A stretch of DNA of 64,000 nt. It comes from Modestobacter sp. L9-4. GTDB lineage: Bacteria; Actinomycetota; Actinomycetes; Mycobacteriales; Geodermatophilaceae. Below, piece after piece: positions 26,327-34,379 of this stretch (position 1 is its first letter; the number at the start of each line of letters is the position of its first letter). The notes under the pieces were generated by a model. The model searched no databases, was not told the origin of the DNA, and saw only the letters and a program-made list of their open reading frames with translations. The translations under genes were made by a program, and so were the position numbers. The stretch is from NCBI RefSeq assembly GCF_019112525.1, contig NZ_CP077800.1:1-64000 (forward strand). The letters are read 5' to 3'.

Positions 26327-26857
26327 GTGACCCGCACCGTCTACTACACCGCCACGTCCCTCGACGGCTTCATCGCCACCGCCGACCACTCGCTGGACTG
26401 GCTGCTCAGCCGGGAGAACGACCCGGCCGGCCCGATGGGCTACGACGGCTTCATCGCCGGCGTGGGCGCGGTCGCCATGGGTGCCTCGACCTACCGCTGG
26501 GTGCGGGAGAACGACCCCGGTTGGGTGCCCGAGCGGCCCACCTGGGTGTTCACCCACGGGCAGCCGGACCTGGTGCCCGGGGCCGACCTGCGGGTCACCG
26601 CCGAGGACGTCGCCGTCGTGCACGCCGCGATGGTCGCGGCGGCGGGGGACCGGGACGTGTGGGTCGTCGGCGGTGGGGACCTGGCCGGCCAGTTCGCCGA
26701 CCGGGGACTGCTGGACGAGGTCGTGGTGTCCATCGCCCCGGTGACCCTGGGCGGCGGGGCCGCGCTGCTGCCGCGGCGGGTGGAGCTGGCGGTGCAGGAG
26801 GTCGGTCGCAACGGCGAGTTCGTCGCCGTCCGGTACAGCGTCGTCCGGGCGGCCTGA
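26327..26857 (+). CDS. dihydrofolate reductase-family (RibD C-terminal-like) protein
   Basis: 176 aa. It shows TVYYTATSLDGFIATADHSL (N-terminal family motif), AVAMGASTYRWV, WVFTHGQPDL, DVWVVGGGDLAGQFADRGL (NADPH-loop equivalent) and LDEVVVSIAPVTLGGGAALL. This is the small DHFR/RibD-fold family common in actinobacteria. The substrate is unknown and it is not the folate-pathway FolA. GTG 26327 follows an AGGAGGA ribosome site by five bases. Convergent with the aldo/keto reductase gene. Confidence 0.85.
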   Translation: MTRTVYYTATSLDGFIATADHSLDWLLSRENDPAGPMGYDGFIAGVGAVAMGASTYRWVRENDPGWVPERPTWVFTHGQPDLVPGADLRVTAEDVAVVHAAMVAAAGDRDVWVVGGGDLAGQFADRGLLDEVVVSIAPVTLGGGAALLPRRVELAVQEVGRNGEFVAVRYSVVRAA

Positions 26858-26871
26858 CCTCCTGCGCCGGG

Positions 26872-27741
26872 TCAGCCGATCGCGTCCAGCTCGGCGACGT
26901 CCGCGGGCGACAGCTGCAGCGCGGCGCCGGCGACGTTCTCCCGCAGGTGCGCCACCGACGACGTCCCGGGGATGAGCAGCACGTTCGGGGAGCGCTGCAG
27001 CAGCCACGCCAGGGCGACCGACATCGGCGTCGCCCCGAGCCGGGCGGCGACCGCCGAGAGCGCGGCGGACTGGAGGGGGTTGAACCCGCCGAGCGGGAAG
27101 AACGGCACGTAGGCGATCCCCGCGGCGGCGAGGGAGTCGAGGAGTGCGTCGTCGGTGCGGTGCGCCAGGTTGTACATGTTCTGCACGCTGACGACCGGTG
27201 CGATCGACCGCGCCTCGGCGACCTGCTCGCTCGTCGCGTTGCTCACGCCGAGGTGGCGGACCAGCCCCTGCTGCTGCAGCTCGACCAGCGTCTCGAAGGC
27301 CGCGGCGATCGAGCCGGCCACCGGCCCCTCGGCGTCCCCGAGGCGCAGGTGCACCAGGTCCAGGGCGTCCAGGCCGAGGTCGTCGAGGTTCTCCTGCACC
27401 TGCCGCCGGACGTCGGCCGGCTCCCGGGCCGGCGGCCAGCCGCCCTGGGCATCGCGGTCACCGCCGACCTTGGTCGCGACGAGCAGGTCGGCGGGGTAGG
27501 GGTGCAGCGCCTCGCGGATGAGCCGGTTGGTGACGTGCGGGCCGTAGGCGGCGCTGGTGTCGACGTGGGTGAGACCGAGCTCGACGGCCTCCCGGAGGAC
27601 GGCGAGGGCGCCGTCCCGGTCGGCCGGCGGGCCCATGACCCAGGGCCCGGCGAGCTGCATGGCCCCGTAGCCGACGCGGGAGACGGTGCGGTCGCCCAGC
27701 GTCCAGGTGCCGCCGGGGAGGGTGGTGTTGCTGATGGTCAC
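26872..27741 (-). CDS. aldo/keto reductase
   Basis: 289 aa, NADPH-dependent TIM-barrel oxidoreductase. The catalytic tetrad is visible: Asp and Tyr in THVDTSAAYGPHVTNRLI, Lys in LLVATKVGG and His in LDLVHLRLG. C-terminal cofactor residues lie in NVLLIPGTSSVAHLRENV. GTG 27741 (VTISNTTLPGG) is preferred, with GAGAGG about nine bases upstream. The longer frame to 27867 would run over the operator and into the divergent HxlR gene. The pairing implies induction by a reactive aldehyde or quinone sensed by HxlR (inference). Confidence 0.88.
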   Translation of the reverse strand: MTISNTTLPGGTWTLGDRTVSRVGYGAMQLAGPWVMGPPADRDGALAVLREAVELGLTHVDTSAAYGPHVTNRLIREALHPYPADLLVATKVGGDRDAQGGWPPAREPADVRRQVQENLDDLGLDALDLVHLRLGDAEGPVAGSIAAAFETLVELQQQGLVRHLGVSNATSEQVAEARSIAPVVSVQNMYNLAHRTDDALLDSLAAAGIAYVPFFPLGGFNPLQSAALSAVAARLGATPMSVALAWLLQRSPNVLLIPGTSSVAHLRENVAGAALQLSPADVAELDAIG

Positions 27742-27792
27742 GGTCGGTGCCTCTCGTCCTGCGGGGGTGTTGCGTACCATCCTCAGCTGGGC

Positions 27793-27828
27793 ACTTCCCG
27801 ACGGGAAGTACGCACTCCGGAGTGCGTA
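27793..27828. promoter_or_regulatory. tandem palindromes, operator for the HxlR regulator
   Basis: ACTTCCCG-A-CGGGAAGT (27793-27809) abuts TACGCACTCCGGAGTGCGTA (27809-27828), a perfect 20-base palindrome. They sit in the 112-base space between the divergent aldo/keto reductase and HxlR genes. Confidence 0.65.
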
Positions 27829-27853
27829 ACGGGCCCACGGGTGAGGAGCGGGC

Positions 27854-28309
27854 ATGGCGACGACCACGGCGGCACAGCAGCGGCAGCAGGCCCGGGTCGC
27901 CTACGACGCGTTCCTGGCGGCGTGCCCCAGTCGGCAGCTGTTCGACCGGCTGTCGGACAAGTGGGTGGGCCTGGTCCTGTGTGCGCTGGGTGGCGGCACG
28001 GCCGGCCCGGATGTCGCGGGCTCCGGCGTGCCCGGCCCGCTGAGCTGGTCGGAGCTGGCCCGCGCGCTGGCCGGGGTGAGCCCGAAGATGCTCACCCAGA
28101 CGCTGCGCTCGCTGGAGCGCGACGGCCTGGTCAGCCGGACCGTCACCCCGACCGTGCCGGTCACCGTCACCTACGAGGCGACCGAGCTGGGGCTCTCGCT
28201 GCACACGATGGTGCGCGGGATGAAGAGCTGGGCCGAGACCCACATGGACGACGTCCTGGCCGCCCGCGCCGAGCACGACGCACGCGACCTGCCGGGGAGT
28301 GCTCCCTGA
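27854..28309 (+). CDS. HxlR-family winged-helix regulator
   Basis: 151 aa. The pattern ACPSRQLFDRLSDKWVGLVL (residues about 22-41) includes the single Cys often used for redox or electrophile sensing in this family. The winged-helix is LSWSELARALAGVSPKMLTQTLRSLERDGLVSRT (split). Wing and dimer helix continue to VTVTYEATELGLSLHTMVRGM. An insert of about 15 Gly/Pro residues (GGGTAGPDVAGSGVPGP) interrupts the N-terminal half. ATG 27854 follows GAGGAGC. It is divergent from the reductase it probably controls through the palindromes at 27793-27828. Confidence 0.88.
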   Translation: MATTTAAQQRQQARVAYDAFLAACPSRQLFDRLSDKWVGLVLCALGGGTAGPDVAGSGVPGPLSWSELARALAGVSPKMLTQTLRSLERDGLVSRTVTPTVPVTVTYEATELGLSLHTMVRGMKSWAETHMDDVLAARAEHDARDLPGSAP

Positions 28310-28429
28310 CACACTCCGGCCACGCGCCGTGCCTAGACTCCGGCCGAGGTGGGCCCCGACCGGGCCGCCCGGACACGGTGGCACCACCGGCACCCCGGTG
28401 GGCGCACGCCGGGACAGTGGAGAGCACGC

Positions 28430-29545
28430 ATGCGGGTCGGGGTCGCCCGAGAGGTCAAGAACCGTGAGTACCGGGTCGCGCTGACCCCCTCCGGGGTCAC
28501 CGAGCTGGTCGCCGCCGGCCACGAGGTGCTGGTCGAGGCCGACGCCGGCGCGGGGTCCTCCATCCCCGACGCCGACTACGTCGCCGCCGGTGCCCGGATC
28601 GTCCCGACCGCCGACGACGTGTGGGGCGCGGCCGACCTGCTGCTCAAGGTCAAGGAGCCGGTCGCCGAGGAGTTCGGCCGCCTGCGCGCCGGGCAGACGC
28701 TGTTCACCTACCTGCACCTGGCCGCCGGCCGCGCGTGCACCGACGCGCTGCTGGCCGCGGGCACCACCGCCATCGCCTACGAGACCGTGCAGACCGACGG
28801 CGGCGCGCTGCCGCTGCTCGCCCCGATGTCGGAGGTCGCCGGCCGGATGGCCCCGCAGGTGGGCGCCCACACGCTGGAGCGCGCCTCCGGTGGCCGCGGC
28901 GTCCTGCTCGGCGGGGTGTCGGGGGTGCACGCGGCCAAGGTCGCCGTCCTGGGTGCGGGGGTGTCGGGGATGAACGCGGCCACGATCGCCCTCGGCATGC
29001 AGGCCCAGGTGACCGTGCTCGACCGCGACCTGGAGAAGCTGCGCGCGGCCGACCGGCTCTACCGCGGCCACCTGCAGACCGTGGCGTCCAACGCCCTGGA
29101 GGTCGAGCGGGCCGTGCTGGAGGCCGACCTGGTGATCGGCGCCGTGCTCGTGGCCGGGGCCAAGGCGCCGGTGCTGGTGAGCGATGACCTGGTGGCGGCG
29201 ATGAAGCCCGGTTCGGTGCTCGTCGACATCGCCGTCGACCAGGGCGGCTGCTTCCAGTCCACCCGGCCCACCACCCACGACGACCCGACGTTCGGCGTCC
29301 ACGACTCGGTCTTCTACTGCGTGGCCAACATGCCCGGCGCCGTGCCGCACACCTCGACCTACGCCCTCACCAACGTCACGCTGCCCTACGTGATGGCACT
29401 GGCCAACCGGGGCACCGCGGCCGCGCTGGCCGCCGACCCCGCCCTCGCCCGCGGCGCCAACGTCGCCGCCGGCCACCTGGTGCACGCCGGTGTGGCGGAT
29501 GCGCACGCGCTGCCCTCGGTGCCGTGGCAGGAGGTGCTGTCCTGA
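28430..29545 (+). CDS. ald: alanine dehydrogenase
   Basis: 371 aa. NAD-dependent interconversion of L-alanine and pyruvate with ammonia. Starts [20 protein letters not shown], the hallmark N-terminus with the substrate Arg and Lys. Substrate-binding [12 protein letters not shown] and FTYLHLA (catalytic His) and the NAD loop [14 protein letters not shown] are intact, followed by [14 protein letters not shown]. Length equals the family norm. GGAGAG about seven bases upstream of ATG 28430. A TAGACT -10 candidate lies at 28334-28339. xerD starts inside its last codons. Confidence 0.96.
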   Translation: MRVGVAREVKNREYRVALTPSGVTELVAAGHEVLVEADAGAGSSIPDADYVAAGARIVPTADDVWGAADLLLKVKEPVAEEFGRLRAGQTLFTYLHLAAGRACTDALLAAGTTAIAYETVQTDGGALPLLAPMSEVAGRMAPQVGAHTLERASGGRGVLLGGVSGVHAAKVAVLGAGVSGMNAATIALGMQAQVTVLDRDLEKLRAADRLYRGHLQTVASNALEVERAVLEADLVIGAVLVAGAKAPVLVSDDLVAAMKPGSVLVDIAVDQGGCFQSTRPTTHDDPTFGVHDSVFYCVANMPGAVPHTSTYALTNVTLPYVMALANRGTAAALAADPALARGANVAAGHLVHAGVADAHALPSVPWQEVLS

Positions 29546-30522
29546 CAGGGGCCACCCTCACCAGCGCGACCGCGCCCGGTCCGGACGTCGCCCGCACGGT
29601 CACCGGCTTCCTCGACCACCTGACGGTCGAGCGGGGACTGTCGGCCAACACGACCAGCGCCTACCGCCGCGACCTGCGCCGCTACGCGGAGTTCCTCGCC
29701 GCGGCCGGGGTGCGCGGGCTCGGCGAGGTGGGGGAGTCCGACGTCGCGGCGTTCCTGGTGGCGCTGCGCACGGGTGACGACGACCACCCGCCGCTGTCGG
29801 CGACCTCGGCCGCCCGCGCGGTGGTCGCCGTCCGCGGGCTGCACCGCTTCGCCCTGCTCGACGGGCTGATCAGCGACGACGTCGCAGCCGAGGTGCGGCC
29901 CCCGGCACCGGCCCGGCGGCTGCCCAAGGCGATCCCGGTCGAGCAGGTCGAGGCGCTGCTGGAGGCCGCCGCGTCCGTCGAGGGCCCGCGCGGGCTGCGC
30001 GACCGGGCGCTGCTGGAGCTGCTGTACGGCACCGGCGCCCGCATCTCCGAGGCCGTCGGTCTCGCCGTCGACGACCTGTCGCTGACCACCGACCCGACCG
30101 CGGCGTCGGTGCGGCTGGCCGGCAAGGGCGGCAAGGAGCGCGTCGTGCCGGTGGGCAGCTACGCCGTCCGGGCGGTGCAGGACTACCTGGTGCGCGCCCG
30201 CCCGGCGCTGGCGGAGAAGGCCCGCGGTGGGGTGCGCGGGGGAGCGCTGTTCCTCAACGCCCGCGGCGGTGCGCTGTCCCGGCAGAGCGCCTGGACGATC
30301 CTGCGCGAGGCCGCCGAACGGGCCGGCATCGACGCCGAGCTCTCCCCGCACACGCTGCGGCACTCCTTCGCCACCCACCTGCTCGACGGCGGCGCCGACG
30401 TCCGCGTCGTGCAGGAGCTGCTCGGGCACGCCTCGGTGACCACCACGCAGGTCTACACGCTGGTCACGGTCGAGCGGCTGCGCGAGGTCTACGCCACCAG
30501 CCACCCCCGCGCGCTGCGCTGA
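29524..30522 (+). CDS. xerD: tyrosine recombinase XerD
   Basis: 332 aa. Housekeeping dimer-resolution recombinase (Rv1701 position). N-terminal SAM-like domain [23 protein letters not shown]. All catalytic residues are visible: Arg in [12 protein letters not shown], Lys in [12 protein letters not shown], HxxR in [12 protein letters not shown], the second His in [11 protein letters not shown] and the Tyr nucleophile in [14 protein letters not shown] 29524 overlaps ald by 22 bases. A CTG at 29542 sits well spaced behind GGAGGT and could be the real start. Its presence does not indicate a mobile element. Confidence 0.93.
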   Translation: MAGGAVLTGATLTSATAPGPDVARTVTGFLDHLTVERGLSANTTSAYRRDLRRYAEFLAAAGVRGLGEVGESDVAAFLVALRTGDDDHPPLSATSAARAVVAVRGLHRFALLDGLISDDVAAEVRPPAPARRLPKAIPVEQVEALLEAAASVEGPRGLRDRALLELLYGTGARISEAVGLAVDDLSLTTDPTAASVRLAGKGGKERVVPVGSYAVRAVQDYLVRARPALAEKARGGVRGGALFLNARGGALSRQSAWTILREAAERAGIDAELSPHTLRHSFATHLLDGGADVRVVQELLGHASVTTTQVYTLVTVERLREVYATSHPRALR

Positions 30523-30543
30523 CCCCCGTTCGCCCGCGCCCGG

Positions 30544-30565
30544 GGCAACTTGTCGACAAGTTGCC
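30544..30565. promoter_or_regulatory. perfect 22-base palindrome between xerD and parA
   Basis: GGCAACTTG-TCGA-CAAGTTGCC begins 22 bases after the xerD stop. It can fold into a 9-bp hairpin with a TCGA loop and no U-run. It could be a terminator for ald-xerD or an operator; the TTGTCGACAA core resembles GntR/LacI-type sites. It is not a consensus parS (TGTTTCACGTGAAACA). Confidence 0.55.
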
Positions 30566-30714
30566 GGGTTCGGGTCACGGTCGGCACCGGCCCTGCCGAT
30601 GAGGGGTGCAGGAGTTCGGACCGGTGGCTTCCCCCCGCCGGGGACCCACGTCCTCCTGTCGTGACCGCCAGCCGGTGGCCACGGACGCCACGGTCCAGGG
30701 AAGAGGAACGAGCG

Positions 30715-31623
30715 ATGTCGACACGAGCCGAGGCAGCGGCGGCCACCGTCGGGCTGCCGTTCTCCGGTGGTGCCGAGATGGGTGCCCCGGCCGGACGGGT
30801 CGACCCGGCCCGCGCCCGGCAGCGCAAGCTGCCCGAGCCGCGGCGCCTGACCTCGCACGGGCCGGCCCAGATCATCGCCATGTGCAACCAGAAGGGCGGG
30901 GTCGGCAAGACGACCTCGACCATCAACCTGGGTGCCGCGCTGGCCGAGCACGGCCGCAAGGTGCTGCTGGTCGACCTGGACCCGCAGGGTGCGCTGTCGG
31001 TCGGCCTCGGCATCCCCTCGCAGGCCCTGGACCGCACCATCTACAACGCGCTGATGGAGCCGGCCACCACCCTGGCCGACGTCCGGGTCGCCACCGGCAT
31101 CCCCGGCCTGGACCTGGTGCCCAGCAACATCGACCTCTCCGCCGCCGAGGTGCAGCTGGTCAGCGAGGTCGCCCGTGAGCAGACGCTGCTGCGGGTGCTG
31201 GCGCCCATCCGGGCCGAGTACGACTACGTGCTCATCGACTGCCAGCCCTCCCTCGGGCTGCTGACGGTCAACGCGCTCACCGCCGCCCAGGGCGTGATCA
31301 TCCCGCTGGAGTGCGAGTTCTTCTCCCTCCGCGGCGTCGCCCTCCTCGTCGACACGATCGACAAGGTCAAGGAGCGGCTCAACCCGTCGCTGGAGATCTC
31401 CGGCATCCTCGCCACCATGTACGACACGCGGACCGTGCACTGCCGCGAGGTGTTCAGCCGGGTCGTCGAGGCCTTCGGCGACACCGTGTTCCAGACCGTC
31501 ATCTCCCGCACGGTGCGCTTCCCGGAGACCACCGTCGCCGGCCAGCCGATCACCCAGTGGGCCCCGACGTCCGGTGGCGCTGCTGCCTACCGCGACCTGG
31601 CCAAGGAGGTCCTGGCCCTGTGA
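30715..31623 (+). CDS. ParA/Soj-family ATPase
   Basis: 302 aa, at the Rv1708 position upstream of scpA. Deviant Walker A CNQKGGVGKTTSTINL with both signature lysines (about residues 62-70), Walker A' LLVDLDPQGALSVGL, and Walker B YVLIDCQPSLGLLTVNAL. The first 45 residues are a basic, probably disordered extension. ATG 30715 follows AAGAGGAACG. An in-frame upstream frame to 30550 has no ribosome site. Its stop overlaps the next GTG. Likely role: ATP-driven positioning of chromosome or SMC-related cargo with its downstream partner. Confidence 0.92.
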   Translation: MSTRAEAAAATVGLPFSGGAEMGAPAGRVDPARARQRKLPEPRRLTSHGPAQIIAMCNQKGGVGKTTSTINLGAALAEHGRKVLLVDLDPQGALSVGLGIPSQALDRTIYNALMEPATTLADVRVATGIPGLDLVPSNIDLSAAEVQLVSEVAREQTLLRVLAPIRAEYDYVLIDCQPSLGLLTVNALTAAQGVIIPLECEFFSLRGVALLVDTIDKVKERLNPSLEISGILATMYDTRTVHCREVFSRVVEAFGDTVFQTVISRTVRFPETTVAGQPITQWAPTSGGAAAYRDLAKEVLAL

Positions 31624-32126
31624 CCCGCCGTCCCGTGCTCCCGGGTGCGTCCGAACTGTTCCGTCGGACCGACACCCCGGCGACACCCCCGCCGGCCCCG
31701 GTCACCGAGCTGCCGAACCTGGCCGCCGCGACGTCGTCCCCGGCGCTGCGCGGCTCCTCGTCGGCCTCGCGCGAGACCGACCCGGCCAGCCCGCCGCTGA
31801 CCCTCGTGCCCGACGTCGCCGGTGGTGCCCCGCGCATCGTCGTCGACGAGCTGGCCGCCCACCGCGCCACGCTGCCGGCCGCACCGGCCCAGCGCACCCG
31901 CGGTGCCGTGGACAAGAACCGCACCCGGCACGAGGAGAAGATCACCGTCTACTGCTCGGCCGACGAGCTGCTGGCCCTGGAGACCGCGCGGCTGACCCTG
32001 CGCGGCCAGCACGGTGTGGCCACCGACCGCGGCCGGATCGTCCGCGAGGCGATCGCCGTCCTGCTGGACGACCTCGAGGTGCACGGCGAGGACTCCGTCC
32101 TCGTCCGCCGCCTCCGCAAGCACTGA
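31620..32126 (+). CDS. ParA-partner protein with ribbon-helix-helix-like C-terminus
   Basis: 168 aa. Residues 1-95 are Pro/Ala-rich and disordered. Residues about 100-165 look like a ribbon-helix-helix or ParB-substitute DNA-binding module: RHEEKITVYCSADELLALET (short strand then helix), ARLTLRGQHGVATDRGRIVR and EAIAVLLDDLEVHGEDSVLV. GTG 31620 overlaps the ParA stop (GTGA), so the two are co-translated. No ParB-like HTH or CTPase motif is present. I infer it is the DNA adaptor of the ParA. Confidence 0.7.
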   Translation: MTRRPVLPGASELFRRTDTPATPPPAPVTELPNLAAATSSPALRGSSSASRETDPASPPLTLVPDVAGGAPRIVVDELAAHRATLPAAPAQRTRGAVDKNRTRHEEKITVYCSADELLALETARLTLRGQHGVATDRGRIVREAIAVLLDDLEVHGEDSVLVRRLRKH

Positions 32127-32144
32127 GGGGCGCCCTCCGGGGTC

Positions 32145-32201
32145 GATCATCGGCATGCGGCCGTCCCGGACGGCGCGTAGGGCGGCCAGTCGCCGATGAT
32201 C
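32145..32201. promoter_or_regulatory. split inverted repeat with internal hairpin
   Basis: GATCATCGGC (32145-32154) and its exact complement GCCGATGATC (32192-32201) are separated by 37 bases. Those bases contain a second hairpin, GCCGTCC-C-GGACGGC. It lies in the 105-base gap before the next gene. It could be a terminator/attenuator or a looped operator. Confidence 0.5.
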
Positions 32202-32231
32202 AACCGCCCGGTGCGGCTCTACGCTGGAGGC

Positions 32232-32600
32232 GTGCCCGGACTGCCCTACGTCGAGGAGCTGGTCCGCCGGCTGCAGCTGGACATGGACGGGCGGCAGTTG
32301 GACGTCGAGTACGGCTCGCCCCGCACGGTGACGCTGAGCTGGCCGCACCGGCAGGAGCCCCACCGCGTGACCCTGGTGGTCAGTGAACCGGACCTCGCTT
32401 CCGCCATCGCCGCGATCGGCCCTGCTGCCCAGGAGCTGATCTGGCCGGAGTGCACGGCCGACGACGCCGGGTTCAACCACCTGCTGGTGAACCTGGACGA
32501 GCTGGTGGGCACCTACGACACCTCCGAGCCGGTGCGGATCACCGCAGACGGGCTGCAGTGGCCCGGCCGCCGGTCCCACCACCGCGGGCACCGGCGATGA
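32232..32600 (+). CDS. conserved hypothetical protein between parA pair and scpA
   Basis: 122 aa, family not recognised. Contains PYVEELVRRLQLDMDGRQLD, PHRVTLVVSEPDLASAIAAI and LVNLDELVGTYDTSEPVRIT; a mixed alpha/beta fold with no membrane segment. Actinobacterial genomes often have an uncharacterised gene in this position. GTG 32232 is chosen because CTGGAGGC directly precedes it. The in-frame ATG at 32196 has no ribosome site and lies inside the inverted repeat. Its TGA overlaps the scpA ATG (ATGA), suggesting a job linked to ScpAB. Confidence 0.72.
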   Translation: MPGLPYVEELVRRLQLDMDGRQLDVEYGSPRTVTLSWPHRQEPHRVTLVVSEPDLASAIAAIGPAAQELIWPECTADDAGFNHLLVNLDELVGTYDTSEPVRITADGLQWPGRRSHHRGHRR

Positions 32601-33463
32601 CGGCGACCGCGGCGGTGCCGGAGGTGGGCACGGGGCGGTTCACCGTCCGGCTCTCGAACTTCGAGGGGCCGTTCGACCTGCTGCTGCAGCTGATCGGCCG
32701 GCACAAGCTCGACGTCACCGAGATCGCGCTGTCGGTGGTCACCGACGAGTTCATCGCCCACCTGCACGACCTGTCCGACGAGCTGCACCTGGACCAGGCC
32801 AGCGAGTTCCTCGTCGTGGCCGCCACCCTGCTCGACCTCAAGGCCGCCCGGCTGCTGCCCGCCGCCGACGTCGAGGACCCCGACGACCTCGACGTCCTGG
32901 AGGCCCGCGACCTGCTGTTCGCCCGGCTGCTGCAGTACCGGGCCTACAAGCAGGCCGCCGCCTTCCTCCGCACCCGCGAGGCCGAGGCCGCCCGCCGGTA
33001 CGCCCGCGACGCCGGCCTCGAGCCGCGGTTCGCCGAGCTGCTGCCCGAGGTGCTGCTCGGCGTCACGCCGGAGCAGTTCGCCGCGCTGGCCTTCGAGGCG
33101 CTCACGCCCAAGCCGCCGCCCACGGTCAGCGTCACCCACCTGCACGCCCCGGCGGTCAGCGTCACCGAGCAGCTGGTCATCGTCCGCAGCCGGGTCGCCG
33201 AGGCCGGGACGGCGACCTTCCGGTCGCTGAGCCGCGACTGCGCGCACACCCTCGAGGTCGTCGCCCGGTTCCTCGCGCTGCTGGAGCTCTACCGCCAGCA
33301 GCTGGTGACCTTCGACCAGGCGACGCCGCTGGGGGAGCTGCACGTGCACTGGACCGGCCCGGCCCTCGTCGACGGCCGGCTGCCGGACGGTCTGGACCTG
33401 CACGTGCCCGACGACCTGGACACGAACCCGGACCTGGACGGGACGCCGGAGGACCTGTCGTGA
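32597..33463 (+). CDS. scpA: segregation and condensation protein A
   Basis: 288 aa kleisin that bridges SMC heads. N-terminal FTVRLSNFEGPFDLLLQLIG (the canonical ScpA opening), RHKLDVTEIALSVVTDEFI, and LVVAATLLDLKAARLLP. The C-terminal winged-helix is near TATFRSLSRDCAHTLEVVAR followed by FLALLELYRQQLVTFDQ. ATG 32597 overlaps the previous stop, and its own stop overlaps the scpB GTG. Works with ScpB and Smc in chromosome compaction. Confidence 0.95.
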   Translation: MTATAAVPEVGTGRFTVRLSNFEGPFDLLLQLIGRHKLDVTEIALSVVTDEFIAHLHDLSDELHLDQASEFLVVAATLLDLKAARLLPAADVEDPDDLDVLEARDLLFARLLQYRAYKQAAAFLRTREAEAARRYARDAGLEPRFAELLPEVLLGVTPEQFAALAFEALTPKPPPTVSVTHLHAPAVSVTEQLVIVRSRVAEAGTATFRSLSRDCAHTLEVVARFLALLELYRQQLVTFDQATPLGELHVHWTGPALVDGRLPDGLDLHVPDDLDTNPDLDGTPEDLS

Positions 33464-34326
33464 CCGACGAGCCGTCCGCCCCGCGCCCGTTCTCCTGGGA
33501 CGCCGTGGTCGCCGAGGTGGCCGCCGGGCTGGCCGAGGGGGAGGCCGAGGGCACCGGCGCGGAGCAGAGCTGGGACGCCGTGGCCGCCCGGCTGGCCGCG
33601 GAGTTCGGCCGGCCCGGCACCGGCCCGGACGCGGCGGGGACACCGTCGACGCGCGTGCTGGGCCGGGCGCCGGCCGATCCGCCGGTCGAGCTGGTCGTCG
33701 TCCCCGAGCCCGAGGCGGCCGTCGAGGAGACCGTCACCCCGGTCCAGGAGGAGCTGCCCTGGGACGGCACCCCCGTGGACGACGCCGACCTGCGCGGCGG
33801 GCTGGAGGCGCTGCTGTTCGTCACCGACTCCCCGCTGGACGAGCCGTCGCTGGCTGCGGCGCTGCAGTCCCCGCTCGCCCGGGTGCGGGCGGAGCTGGCC
33901 GCGCTGGCCGCCAGCTACGACCAGCGCCGGGCGGGCATCGTGCTGCGCCGGGTGGGGGAGGGGTGGCGGCTCTACACCCGGGAGGAGCACGCTCCGGTCG
34001 TCGAGCGCCACCTGCTCGAGGGGCAGCGCAGCCGGCTGACCCAGGCCGCGCTGGAGACCCTCGCGGTGATCGCCTACCGGCAGCCGGTGACCCGCGCCCG
34101 GGTCTCGGCCATCCGCGGGGTCGGGGTGGACGCCGTCGTGCGCACACTCACCGCCCGCGGGCTGATCCGCGAGGCCGGGTCCGACCCCGACACCGGGGGC
34201 GGGCTGTACGTGACCACGCCGCTGTTCCTCGAACGGCTCGGGCTCACCGGCCTCGACGAGCTGCCCGAGCTCGCCCCGCTGCTGCCCGACACCCGCACCC
34301 TGCTCGACGAGCACCCCGACAGCTGA
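33460..34326 (+). CDS. scpB: segregation and condensation protein B
   Basis: 288 aa. The ScpB core (about residues 108-285) has two winged-helix domains: LRGGLEALLFVTDSPLDEPS, RRAGIVLRRVGEGWRLYTRE, LTQAALETLAVIAYRQPVTR, and ARVSAIRGVGVDAVVRTLTA. The first 105 residues are an acidic, Ala/Glu/Pro-rich extension not seen in typical ScpB of about 200 aa. It includes two SWDAV repeats (residues about 12 and 37). GTG 33460, coupled to scpA. Confidence 0.94.
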   Translation: MTDEPSAPRPFSWDAVVAEVAAGLAEGEAEGTGAEQSWDAVAARLAAEFGRPGTGPDAAGTPSTRVLGRAPADPPVELVVVPEPEAAVEETVTPVQEELPWDGTPVDDADLRGGLEALLFVTDSPLDEPSLAAALQSPLARVRAELAALAASYDQRRAGIVLRRVGEGWRLYTREEHAPVVERHLLEGQRSRLTQAALETLAVIAYRQPVTRARVSAIRGVGVDAVVRTLTARGLIREAGSDPDTGGGLYVTTPLFLERLGLTGLDELPELAPLLPDTRTLLDEHPDS

Positions 34327-34379
34327 CCGCGGGCGCCGGGCGGTAGGAGCACCGCCGCGCAGGTGGGAGACTGGAGGGG

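Noticed and set aside
29524-30522. Integrase marking a mobile element
   Set aside because: It is the housekeeping XerD in its conserved place beside ald and the parA/scp genes, with no att sites or phage genes around.
30544-30565. parS site
   Set aside because: Sequence differs from the bacterial parS consensus TGTTTCACGTGAAACA and no ParB is encoded nearby.
32196-32231. ATG 32196 as start of the unknown gene before scpA
   Set aside because: No ribosome site and inside the inverted repeat; GTG 32232 follows GGAGG.
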